This document shows, piece by piece, positions 51,937 to 60,046 of a stretch of 64,000 nt of DNA; position 1 is the stretch's first letter; each line of letters starts with the position of its first letter. Source of the DNA: JAFGLZ01 sp964390905 (lineage in GTDB: Bacteria > Planctomycetota > Phycisphaerae > UBA1845 > JAFGLZ01); contig CAYMLO010000038.1 in assembly GCA_964390905.1 (NCBI GenBank), positions 3,977 to 67,976 of the forward strand, written 5' to 3'. The position numbers were made by a program, and so were the translations under genes. Below the pieces are notes generated by a model. That model was not told the DNA's origin. It did not search any database and was given only the letters and a program-made list of their open reading frames with translations.

Positions 51937-52896
51937 ATGGCAATCCGTCGACGCGAATTCCTGGCCGCAACGGCCGCGACCGGGTTGGGGGCAATGGGTG
52001 GCAGCCGTACCGTCAAGGCGGCAGAACGTACCTGGCCGATCGCGCCCAAGCGCAAGGCCGTCCTGAAGCTGTCCAGCCAGGAATGGGTGATGGTCGGCCG
52101 GGACCTCAACGAGAAACTCGACAACATGGAGAAGTGGGGCTACGTCGGGCTCGAGTTGAGGGGCCGTGGGCTGGCCGGGCAGGTCGAGAAGTACCAAAAG
52201 GCGCTGCAAGGCCGGAAGGTGAAGGTCAGCGCAATCTGCGGGGGCTTTCAGGGCTGCATCATAGGGACCGACAAGGCGGCCCGCGACCAGGCCCTGCAGA
52301 CCAGCAAGGAGATCCTGACCGCCGCGGGCCAGTTGGGCTCGACGGGCATGATCATGGTCCCGGCTTTCAACCGGGCCAAGGCGCTGCCGCACAAGGAGGC
52401 CCGCAAGCTACTGACGGGCTTCGACCGCTGGGACATGCGCCGGCCTCACGACCCCAAGCCGTTGCTGCTGGAACTGGCCGAGCACGCGGCCCAGGCCGGC
52501 ACGCGCGTCATTCTGGAGCCGCTCAACCGCGGCGAGTGCTACTTCTTGCGGACGCTGGCCGACGGCGCCTCGATGTGCAAGGACGTCAACAACCCCGGGC
52601 TGTCCGTAATGGGCGATTTCTGGCACATGACCTGGGAGGAGACCAGCGATCTCGGCGCCTTCATCAGCGCGGGCAACTACCTGCACCACGTGCACATGGC
52701 CAGTCGAAAGCGCCGCAAGATCCCCACGATGGACGGCGACGCCGACAACTACGTGCTGGGCTTCCGCGGCCTCAAGTTGATCGGCTACCAGGACTATGTC
52801 AGCCTGGAATGCGGCGGCCCGAAAGACCAGAACGAACGCGCCAAGGTCCTGGCCGACGCAGCGAAGCTGTTGCGCGACCAGTGGGAGCAGGCGTAA
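51937..52896 (+). CDS. Tat-exported sugar phosphate isomerase/epimerase (TIM barrel)
   Basis: The 319-residue protein has a twin-arginine signal (IRRREFLAATAATGLGAMGG). An AP-endonuclease-2/xylose-isomerase-type TIM barrel follows, with LSSQEWVMVGRDL, AICGGFQG, VILEPLNRGECYFL, NPGLSVMGDFWHM and HHVHMASR supplying metal-binding Glu, Asp and His residues. Such proteins isomerise or epimerise sugars and inositols. ATG 51937 follows AGGAAGGAGA. It is the usual companion of Gfo/Idh/MocA oxidoreductases in this kind of bacterium; those lie at 54.8-58.2 kb, with the ATPase/Toprim pair between. Confidence 0.82.
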   Translation: MAIRRREFLAATAATGLGAMGGSRTVKAAERTWPIAPKRKAVLKLSSQEWVMVGRDLNEKLDNMEKWGYVGLELRGRGLAGQVEKYQKALQGRKVKVSAICGGFQGCIIGTDKAARDQALQTSKEILTAAGQLGSTGMIMVPAFNRAKALPHKEARKLLTGFDRWDMRRPHDPKPLLLELAEHAAQAGTRVILEPLNRGECYFLRTLADGASMCKDVNNPGLSVMGDFWHMTWEETSDLGAFISAGNYLHHVHMASRKRRKIPTMDGDADNYVLGFRGLKLIGYQDYVSLECGGPKDQNERAKVLADAAKLLRDQWEQA

Positions 52897-53095
52897 CTGA
52901 GTGGTCCGGGGCGCGACTTGAACAGAGCGCGGATCAGGAACTGGAGCGAAGCGCTTTCGCGTGCCCAGTTGGATTCGGGCGCCCCGGGGGGGATGTGGGG
53001 AGTCCGGGTGCGCGAGGCTTGCTCCCATGGACTCAGCTTGCCGGAAGAAGGGCTTGCAGGTAATCTGCAGAGAAAGTGGCGCAAGCGAGAATGCC

Positions 53096-54214
53096 ATGAT
53101 TACCCGAGTGTACGTTGACAACTACAAGTGCATGGTCAACTTCGAGCATAGCCCGGCATCGCTGCAGCTGGTCTTTGGCGAAAACGGGAGTGGCAAATCG
53201 ACCGTGTTCGAGATCCTCGGACACCTGCGCGACCTCGTTGTGCGCGGTGCTCCAGTCGAGCAGGTTTTGCCTCGCAATACGCTCACGGCGTGGCAATCTC
53301 GGAGGGAGCAGGCTTTCGAACTTGACATCAAGGGCAATGGCGGGGGCTACACGTACTCTCTCCGTGTGGAACACCATGAGTGGCAAGGCAAGAACAGGAT
53401 AGTGCGAGAGGAACTGCGTTTTGACGGCATGCCACTGTATCGCTTCGATGGGCAAGATGCGCACTTGTACAGAGACGACGCATCAGCAGGACCGGTCTTC
53501 CCACAAGATTGGTCGCGCTCGGGTGTCGCGCTGGTCCCGGAGCGTCATGACAACCAACGTCTGTGCTGGTTTCGTCAGCGCATGGCAGCGATTTACGTAC
53601 TGGCCATCGACCCGTTGCGGATGGACGATGCGACCTCGGCAGAGCAGCAAACTCCTGACGCGGGGGTGCGCAACTTCGCATCTTGGTACCGACACCTAAC
53701 CCAAGACTCGCCGGAGCGGATGGGATCCCTATTCGAGTCACTGCGGGAGGTGATCGATGGATTCACTTGGGTGAAGCTGACGCAGGAAGGCGAAGCGGGG
53801 CGAGTTCTGCGAGTTGGGTTCGAATGTAGCGACGTGGGGCAGGGCGAAGAAGGCGAGTACGACCTGAAGCTGAGTCAGCTATCTGACGGCCATCGATCTC
53901 TTATTGCCCTTTTCACCATTCTTCACTGCGCCGTGCGTCCGGACGTCACAATCTGCATTGACGAGCCGGACAACTTCGTGGCGCTGCGCGAGCTGCAGCC
54001 GTGGGTCACCGAACTCTCGGATCGCGTCGAAGAAGAACGCGCGCAGTGCCTGCTCATTTCGCATCATCCGGAGTTGATCGATTTGCTTGCGGTGAGGCAC
54101 GGCGCTCGCTTCGTCCGTTCCGCCGGTGGGCCGGTGAGGATCAAGCCAGTCGAATGGTCGCAGGGCGATGGGCTTCGGCTGTCTGAGATCGTGGCACGGG
54201 GATGGGAGGAGTGA
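53096..54214 (+). CDS. AAA/ABC-type ATPase (AAA_21-like), possible defence ATPase
   Basis: The 372-residue protein has Walker A GENGSGKST (28-36), a signature-like LSDGHRSL (about 260-268) and Walker B TICIDEPDN, then LISHHPE with the switch His. This is the layout of OLD- and AriA-like ABC ATPases. A middle insert (about 60-230) lacks recognised domains. The ATG at 53096 lacks a strong ribosome site; the 45-residue extension upstream looks non-coding. The next gene begins immediately after the stop. Its base composition is lower in GC than its neighbours (line 53401 has 55 percent, line 55081 has 68 percent), which supports acquisition by transfer. Confidence 0.72.
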   Translation: MITRVYVDNYKCMVNFEHSPASLQLVFGENGSGKSTVFEILGHLRDLVVRGAPVEQVLPRNTLTAWQSRREQAFELDIKGNGGGYTYSLRVEHHEWQGKNRIVREELRFDGMPLYRFDGQDAHLYRDDASAGPVFPQDWSRSGVALVPERHDNQRLCWFRQRMAAIYVLAIDPLRMDDATSAEQQTPDAGVRNFASWYRHLTQDSPERMGSLFESLREVIDGFTWVKLTQEGEAGRVLRVGFECSDVGQGEEGEYDLKLSQLSDGHRSLIALFTILHCAVRPDVTICIDEPDNFVALRELQPWVTELSDRVEEERAQCLLISHHPELIDLLAVRHGARFVRSAGGPVRIKPVEWSQGDGLRLSEIVARGWEE

Positions 54215-54760
54215 GTGGCTCGAAAGGGCGTCAGACTGGTTGTGGTATGCGAGGACGACGAGCACTGGAAGTTCGCGAGGCATGCGTTCCTCCGACTCGG
54301 GTACCACAATCGGGAGCTGCGCCCTTTCATCTCCCCTTCGGGTCGGGGGGCAGCCGAGCATTGGGTCCGAAAGCGCTATGCGCTGGAAGTGCGAGCACAC
54401 CGACGTAGGGTGGCGTCTCAGAAGGTCGGCCTGGTGGTTGTCGTCGACGCGGACACGGAGACCACCGAACACCGTCACAACCAGTTGTCGAGCGAACTGG
54501 CAGATGCTGGTCTTCCGCAGCGGACAGATGGCGAGCGGATCGTCCTATGGATCCCGAGGCGCCACATCGAGACCTGGGTGGCCTATCTGCTGGGCAACAA
54601 GGTGACTGAGGACGAGGACTGGAAGCGTCGGATGCAGGGGCAGGACTACCGACCCCCAGCCTACCGTTTCATCGAGTTGTACCAACGATCCGACGATCGG
54701 CCTGCGGATCTCCTGCCCTCGATGTCGCTTGCATACGAGGAGCTGGCTTGCCTGTCGTGA
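54215..54760 (+). CDS. Toprim-like partner protein (DUF4276/DUF4435-type), possible nuclease
   Basis: The 181-residue protein has VVVCEDDEHW (E13), VGLVVVVDADTE (D78, D80) and RRHIETWVAYLLG (E119), an acidic pattern that fits a Toprim-like metal site as in AriB, RloB and DUF4276 proteins. I could not assign the family with certainty. The start GTG at 54215 follows the ATPase stop directly (TGAGTG), and GGGAGGAG lies just upstream, so translation is coupled. ATPase/Toprim pairs of this kind include PARIS and OLD-type systems that restrict phages. A role in defence is inferred. Confidence 0.55.
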   Translation: MARKGVRLVVVCEDDEHWKFARHAFLRLGYHNRELRPFISPSGRGAAEHWVRKRYALEVRAHRRRVASQKVGLVVVVDADTETTEHRHNQLSSELADAGLPQRTDGERIVLWIPRRHIETWVAYLLGNKVTEDEDWKRRMQGQDYRPPAYRFIELYQRSDDRPADLLPSMSLAYEELACLS

Positions 54761-54835
54761 CGGCATCCACGCAGTCGCGGGGCAGGCGCGCCAGCATGAC
54801 ATGAGGACACGGCTCGCTCGCGGACAGGAGGAGCG

Positions 54836-55840
54836 ATGTTGGACTGCGTTCGGATCGGCATGATCGGGTGCGGGGGCAATGCCCGGGGGCATATGAACTC
54901 GCTGAGGGAAATGGCATCGGCGAGCATCGTGGGCGTGTGCGACCTGCAGGAGAACCTGGCCAACCAGATGGCTGACGGCGTCGTCGGGGAGGGCGATGAG
55001 CTGCCGCGCCCGGACGTCTATACGGATCACCGGCGACTCCTGGAGCGGGACGACCTCGACGCAATCTGGATCAGCGTGCCGGTGTTCGCGCACGGGCAGC
55101 TCGAGCTGGACGTGGTCGATCGCGGGCTGCCGTTTCTGGTTGAAAAGCCGGTGGCCCGGGACATGGAGACGGCCCGGACCGTCGAGGCCGCCGTCAAGGC
55201 CAAGGGGCTGCTGACGTGCGTGGGCTACCAGCTCCGCTACATGAGCGGCGCCCAGGCCGCCCACGAGGTGTTGGACGGCAAGCGGATCAACCTGGTTGTG
55301 GGCCAGTACTGGAGCGGCTCGGGACGGGGCTACCGCAATTCCTGGCCGCTGCAGATGGCCAAGAGCGGCGGGCAGCTCTGCGAGCAGGCGACGCACACGT
55401 TCGACATGATGCGCTACCTGATCGGCGAGGTCGCCGCGGTCACCTGCCGCGCGACGACCCGCGTGCTGGATCAGATCGACTGCCCGGACGTGACCGTCAC
55501 GACGTTGGCGTTCGCGTGCGGCGCGCTGGGCTCGATGACGACGACGTGGGCGTTCGACCCGGCCGACTGGTCCGAGGCGAACGTCCTGCACATCCTGTAC
55601 GAAGACAAGCTGCTGCAGTGGCGATCCGACCAGGCCACGCTTCGCGCCGAATGCGAAACCCAGCCGCTCAGTGCGCCGGGCCAGGGCATTGACGAGGTCT
55701 TCGTGGCGGCGGTTCGCGCGTCGGACGGATCGGGGATTCTGACGGACTACAGCGACGCGGTGCGTTCGCTGGCCATTTCGCTGGCGGCCAACGATTCGTT
55801 CACCGCCGACGGCAAGACCATCGAGTTGAGCCAGTACTGA
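54836..55840 (+). CDS. Gfo/Idh/MocA-family oxidoreductase (cytoplasmic)
   Basis: The 334-residue protein has a Rossmann fold with IGMIGCGGNARGHM, the EKPVA motif (about 103-107) and a C-terminal GFO_IDH_MocA alpha/beta domain with GQLCEQATHTFDMMRYL, including the His/Asp pair. It oxidises or reduces a sugar or inositol with NAD(P). No signal peptide. ATG 54836 follows GGAGGAG. It opens a plus-strand series with the DUF4838 and second oxidoreductase genes. The substrate cannot be read from the sequence. Confidence 0.87.
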   Translation: MLDCVRIGMIGCGGNARGHMNSLREMASASIVGVCDLQENLANQMADGVVGEGDELPRPDVYTDHRRLLERDDLDAIWISVPVFAHGQLELDVVDRGLPFLVEKPVARDMETARTVEAAVKAKGLLTCVGYQLRYMSGAQAAHEVLDGKRINLVVGQYWSGSGRGYRNSWPLQMAKSGGQLCEQATHTFDMMRYLIGEVAAVTCRATTRVLDQIDCPDVTVTTLAFACGALGSMTTTWAFDPADWSEANVLHILYEDKLLQWRSDQATLRAECETQPLSAPGQGIDEVFVAAVRASDGSGILTDYSDAVRSLAISLAANDSFTADGKTIELSQY

Positions 55841-55904
55841 TCGACACCGGACTGGCGGAGACGAGCCCTTCTGGTCGGCAGAGAATCCTGGAGCGGAGCA
55901 ACAC

Positions 55905-57029
55905 ATGTCGCGGGCGCCGACGACAGATCGTGACCCAACCCCCACGTCGATCAGCCGCCGGGGATTCCTGGCCGGCACGGTATCGCTGTGCGCGGGAGGC
56001 AGCTGGTTGACGGGGTGTCGAACCCCGAGGAGAGAAACGATGGCGCAGCCCCCGACGGATCGCACTGAACGCCCGAGCGGAGACCGCCCGCGTTTCGCAC
56101 GTCGAGGCATCCTGCTGGGCCGGACCGACCTGGCCCAGCCGAACTGGCCTCAGTTGTTCGCCCAGGCCGACCTGAACGTAATGGGGGTGCACCACGCCAC
56201 GGCGCAGGAGTTTATCGACTACGCCGCCTCGCCGACCGGATCGGACGTCCTGCGGCGATTCGAGCAGCGGGGCGTGGCCATCGAGTTCGAGCACCACATC
56301 ATGAACGAGCTGCTGCCGCGGCGTTTGTTCAAAGATGCCCCTGAGATGTTCCGCGTCAACGAGAAGGGCGAGCGGTCGAACGACAAGAACCTCTGTTGCT
56401 CATCCGACCTGGCGATCCGGACCATTCGCGACAACGCCGAGACGCTGGCCCGATCGCTGCCGAAACGGACCGGTCGGTACTTCTTCTGGCCCGACGACGC
56501 CGCCAACTGGTGCAGATGCCCCAAGTGCCGCGACCTGACGGCCTCGGACCAAAACCTGGTCCTGGCCAACGCGATCCTGGCGGGGGTCCGCCAGTTCGAC
56601 CCCGACGCCACGGCGTGCTGCTTGGCCTATGCGCAAACGCTGCCCGTCCCCCGAAGCGTGAAGCCCGCAGAGGGCATCTTCCTGGAGTACGCCCCGATCC
56701 GCCGCTCATATGAGCGTCCCTTCAACGATCCGGACTGCAGCCAGAACCGCAAGCACGTCGAGCAGCTCATGCCGCTGCTGTCGTTCTTCGGCACGAAGGG
56801 CGCCCAGGTCTGCGAATACTGGCTGGACGCGTCAAGGCACAGCAAGTGGAAGCGTCCGAGCAAGAAGCTGCCCGACGTATCCGCATGCCTCGAGGCCGAT
56901 ATGGTCTTCTACGCCGAGTGCGGGTTCGAGTCGGTCACGACGTTCGGCTGCTACCTCGACCCCGACTACTGGCGGATGTACGGCCCGCCGCCGATCGCCG
57001 AATACGGCCGGGCGGCGCGCGGGGTTTGA
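55905..57029 (+). CDS. Tat lipoprotein with DUF4838 domain
   Basis: The 374-residue protein has a twin-arginine signal (ISRRGFLAGTVSLCAGG) that runs into a lipobox-like WLTGC, so a Tat-exported lipoprotein is likely. The mature part contains FFWPDDAANWCRCPKCRDL and the downstream YAQTLPVPRSV and EYAPIRRSY, the DUF4838 pattern of proteins that sit in polysaccharide-degradation genes of Bacteroidetes and Planctomycetes. The function is unknown, though the TIM-barrel fold suggests a glycosidase relative. It lies 64 nt after one Gfo/Idh/MocA gene and 18 nt before the next. Confidence 0.75.
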   Translation: MSRAPTTDRDPTPTSISRRGFLAGTVSLCAGGSWLTGCRTPRRETMAQPPTDRTERPSGDRPRFARRGILLGRTDLAQPNWPQLFAQADLNVMGVHHATAQEFIDYAASPTGSDVLRRFEQRGVAIEFEHHIMNELLPRRLFKDAPEMFRVNEKGERSNDKNLCCSSDLAIRTIRDNAETLARSLPKRTGRYFFWPDDAANWCRCPKCRDLTASDQNLVLANAILAGVRQFDPDATACCLAYAQTLPVPRSVKPAEGIFLEYAPIRRSYERPFNDPDCSQNRKHVEQLMPLLSFFGTKGAQVCEYWLDASRHSKWKRPSKKLPDVSACLEADMVFYAECGFESVTTFGCYLDPDYWRMYGPPPIAEYGRAARGV

Positions 57030-57047
57030 TCTGAAGGACAATCTGTC

Positions 57048-58187
57048 ATGTGCAAGACCGTGTGCTGTCTTGTGGCGGTGACGCTGTTGGGCGCCGGGCC
57101 GACGTTGGCTGCAGACAAGGAGCCGGGCAAGATGAAGACCTACGGCGTGGGCATCCTGGGCAACTGCTGCACGCACGGCGCCGGGCTGTGCGGCATGTTC
57201 AAGGGTCGCCGCGAGATACGGGTGGTGGCCGCCTACGAACCGGACCCGCGCAGGGCCAAGGAATTGCAGCAGGTCCTCGGCGCGCCGCTCGCCAAGTCGT
57301 ACGACGAAGTGATCAAGCACCCGGATGTCGATTTCGTGGCGGTGTCGTCTGACCCCTGCGACAAGGCGGACCTGGTGGAGCGGGCCGCCGCCGCGGGCAA
57401 GCACATCTTCGTCAACAAGCCGTTCTGCGAAAGCCTCGACAGCGCCCGCCGCATCGCCGCAGCCGTCAAGAAGCACAACGTCCACTGCGTGCACGACATC
57501 CCCATGGTCCGTTTCGTTCCGGTCTACGCGCGGCTGCTGGAGGAGGTGCAGGCGGGCAAGCACGGAAAGGTGATGGGCTACCACCACCTGTTCGGCATGA
57601 ACTTCGATCCGGGATTCGACCTGAAGGCGGCCTGGCCCGAGCGGCTGGACCCGCCGGGCACGTCCGGCGGGGGCGAGATGACCAACATGGGCTGCTACGC
57701 CATCGATTTCGCGGTCTCGCTGTTCGGCCAGCCCAAGGCGGTGACGGCCAAGTGGCGCAAGATGTGGGACGTCTACAAGCAGGCCGACGTCGAGAACTTC
57801 GGCCAGATCGTGCTGGACTACGGTGAATTCTTCGCGTTCCTGGAAGTCGGCAAGCAGCAGCTTACGGGCGAGCGGCGTCACAGCAACGCGATGACGATCA
57901 ACTTCGAGCACACGACGATGCTCATCGACGCCAGTGCGCAGCTGGTCACCGTCAACCACGTTCCCAAGGATTTGGCGACGTTCGCCAAGGGCGCCCGCGC
58001 CGTCGGCTCAGTCGAGCAAATGCTGGCCGCCCTCGAGAAAGGCACGCCACCGGCCAGCAGCGTCGAGACGGCCGTCGCCGCCACTGAGACCTTGATGGCC
58101 GCCTACCAGTCGATCGTGACGGCGCGAACGGTCACACTGCCGTTGGCATCGGGCGCGAACCCACTGGTCGAAGCGCGCAAGAGGTGA
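57048..58187 (+). CDS. Gfo/Idh/MocA-family oxidoreductase with export signal
   Basis: The 379-residue protein starts with a Sec-type signal (CKTVCCLVAVTLLGAGPTLA), then a Rossmann domain (YGVGILGNCCTHGAG), NKPFCESLDSARR where relatives have EKP, and a C-terminal domain with GGGEMTNMGCYAIDFAVSLFG. The lysine of the EKP motif is kept. NAD(P)-dependent enzymes are normally cytoplasmic, yet exported members of this family are common in Planctomycetes and may carry a tightly bound cofactor. ATG 57048 is 18 nt after the DUF4838 gene. The substrate is unknown. Confidence 0.82.
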   Translation: MCKTVCCLVAVTLLGAGPTLAADKEPGKMKTYGVGILGNCCTHGAGLCGMFKGRREIRVVAAYEPDPRRAKELQQVLGAPLAKSYDEVIKHPDVDFVAVSSDPCDKADLVERAAAAGKHIFVNKPFCESLDSARRIAAAVKKHNVHCVHDIPMVRFVPVYARLLEEVQAGKHGKVMGYHHLFGMNFDPGFDLKAAWPERLDPPGTSGGGEMTNMGCYAIDFAVSLFGQPKAVTAKWRKMWDVYKQADVENFGQIVLDYGEFFAFLEVGKQQLTGERRHSNAMTINFEHTTMLIDASAQLVTVNHVPKDLATFAKGARAVGSVEQMLAALEKGTPPASSVETAVAATETLMAAYQSIVTARTVTLPLASGANPLVEARKR

Positions 58188-58353
58188 AAGGCGCGCCGCA
58201 CGCAGGCGCCAAGCGGACGTTGTTCCCGAGATGGCCTCCAGACCCGAGAGACCGCACGAGCAGGCTCGCTGTCATGCAATCCAAGCCCTGAGCGACCGAG
58301 GCCATTCGGCAGTCAGGGTTGATGCCGCCTGGAAGATCCGCTAACCTCATGAA

Positions 58354-59724
58354 ATGGCGGCTCCGAACATCCTCTTCCTGCTTGTCGACTGTCTTCGGGC
58401 GAGCGCGGTATTCGGAGACGACCGCCGGACGGTCACGCCGACCTTTGACAGACTCGCCAGCGAAGCCTGTTGCTTCTCCCACCTCATATCCGTGAACTCC
58501 TATACCGTGCCCTGCATGGCCAGCATCTTCACAGGGCTATACCCCTTTGCCCACGGGTTCCGAAACCAGAATCCTGGGAAACTGCCCGCGGAGCTACCTA
58601 CCTTGGCAAGTGTGCTGAACCTGCACGGCTACAGCACGTACGCAGAGGTATGTGGTCCGGTCCGCGAGGAAGTAGGCTTGGCGCGGGGATTCCAGGAGTT
58701 CACGTGGCGCGACGGCGGGCAGTCAACCCTCCGCAATCAATGGGGCGAGAAGCTCCGTCAGCGCCTCAAGACCGGTGGTCTGAAAGCCCCGTGGTTCATG
58801 TATTGCCACTTCTGGGAACTCCACGTTCCCAGACAGATCGCCAAGCGCCATCGGTCCGAGCGATACGGTCGTGATCTTTACGAGCGGGCCGTTTCGAGCT
58901 TCGACCCCCTCCTCGCCGAGATCCTGGAGGCAGCAGGCGAAGACACGATCGTTGTGATCACCGGAGACCACGGAGAGATCGGCGAATCCGAGGCGCCAGG
59001 AGGACGACTGGGCCGGCTGGTGAGGTTCCGCTGGCTCGCCGACGCCCTCTTGCCGGCCCGCTGGGCCAAATGGGGTATTCAAAAGGCGACGCGGATCAAG
59101 AACAAGCTGATCTTCTCGAAGCGGGGATCGAAGAAGATCAAGGGAACGGTCAGGCGCATACTCACAACCGGTCACGGCATCCACGTTGTCGAGCCACTGA
59201 TTCGCGTGCCTCTGATCGTTTCAGGCGCGACGGACTTGCCAAGCGGCAGAGTCCTAAACCGTGTCGTGAGTCAGGTCGACATCGCTCCCACTCTCTTGGA
59301 TCTGGCGGGTTTGCCAGATGCGTTGCCGAGATGCGATGGGACAAGCTTGTTGCCGCTGGGGCACGCAGGGGAGATGCCGGCCCGTGACGTTTACTTCGAG
59401 AACCAGGGCAGCAACGCCGGGCTCAGCGAAGCAGAGCGGCTGGAATCCCCATGGATAGCTGGGTTGCGATCGGAGCAGCATAAGTTCTGGTACCGTCGTT
59501 TCAACCCGGAGAAGTTCCCCGAACTGTACGACATCGTCGCCGATCCCGCCGAAAGCAGGAACCTTGTCGACGAGATGCCCGAGCTGGCGGCTGAGATGCG
59601 GGGGAAGATCGAGGCGCTTTCTCCCCAGGACGTTGACAAGCCCTTCAGCATCGCGGAGGCCATGTCCGAAGAAGAAGCCAAGGTCGTCACAGAGAGGCTC
59701 CGCGACCTAGGATACGTCGATTGA
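58354..59724 (+). CDS. sulfatase/AlkP-superfamily protein with Thr at the formylglycine position
   Basis: The 456-residue protein has the sulfatase-type start NILFLLVDCLRAS (metal Asp), ITGDHGEIGE and the C-terminal DIAPTLLDLAGLP. The active-site segment reads SYTVPCMASIFTGLYP. Aligned with C-x-P-S-R-A-S-L-L-T-G of sulfatases, it has Thr instead of Cys/Ser and Met instead of Arg, so formylglycine cannot form. It may be a phosphoester hydrolase or transferase that uses Thr, like phosphoethanolamine transferases, or an inactive protein. It has no signal peptide. ATG 58354 lacks a good ribosome site, so the start is less certain. Confidence 0.78.
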   Translation: MAAPNILFLLVDCLRASAVFGDDRRTVTPTFDRLASEACCFSHLISVNSYTVPCMASIFTGLYPFAHGFRNQNPGKLPAELPTLASVLNLHGYSTYAEVCGPVREEVGLARGFQEFTWRDGGQSTLRNQWGEKLRQRLKTGGLKAPWFMYCHFWELHVPRQIAKRHRSERYGRDLYERAVSSFDPLLAEILEAAGEDTIVVITGDHGEIGESEAPGGRLGRLVRFRWLADALLPARWAKWGIQKATRIKNKLIFSKRGSKKIKGTVRRILTTGHGIHVVEPLIRVPLIVSGATDLPSGRVLNRVVSQVDIAPTLLDLAGLPDALPRCDGTSLLPLGHAGEMPARDVYFENQGSNAGLSEAERLESPWIAGLRSEQHKFWYRRFNPEKFPELYDIVADPAESRNLVDEMPELAAEMRGKIEALSPQDVDKPFSIAEAMSEEEAKVVTERLRDLGYVD

Positions 59725-59805
59725 GCGCACCTTACTGTGGGCCTCGCAATCCCGGCGGGGCAACACACGCACAACCTGCCCCCTTGGCAATACCGTCGTG
59801 ACCGG

Positions 59806-60030
59806 TCAGAACCCGAACATGGAGGTCGGGACGTCGAGGACGCGGTTGACGTAGTCGTTGATGATCAGCGTGAGTCCGGTGGCGGCGACGCCGGCGAAGA
59901 TAGCGGCGACGCTCTCGCGCAGCGCGTTGGTGGTGGACGTATCCACGCATCCCTGCGTCTGGGCCAGCACGGGCCCCGTCATCAGGCCCAGGAGCCACAA
60001 GCGTCGTGCACATGCAGATAATCGGGTCAT
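59806..60030 (-). CDS. small exported protein next to the SH3-domain gene
   Basis: The 74-residue protein has a signal-like N-terminus (SACARRLWLLGLMTGPVLA) followed by QTQGCVDTSTTNAL and a hydrophobic helix (about 36-60, SVAAIFAGVAATGLTLIIND). I do not recognise the family; short proteins with QGC after the signal are typical of this bacterial group. The ATG at 60030 follows GGAG by 8 nt and lies 16 nt after the SH3-protein stop, so both are probably cotranscribed. It could be a small membrane-bound lipoprotein. Confidence 0.6.
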   Translation of the reverse strand: MTRLSACARRLWLLGLMTGPVLAQTQGCVDTSTTNALRESVAAIFAGVAATGLTLIINDYVNRVLDVPTSMFGF

Positions 60031-60046
60031 TGACAGACTCCATTCA

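Noticed and set aside
58354..59724. Annotation as active arylsulfatase
   Set aside because: The formylglycine Cys/Ser and the adjacent Arg are replaced by Thr and Met.
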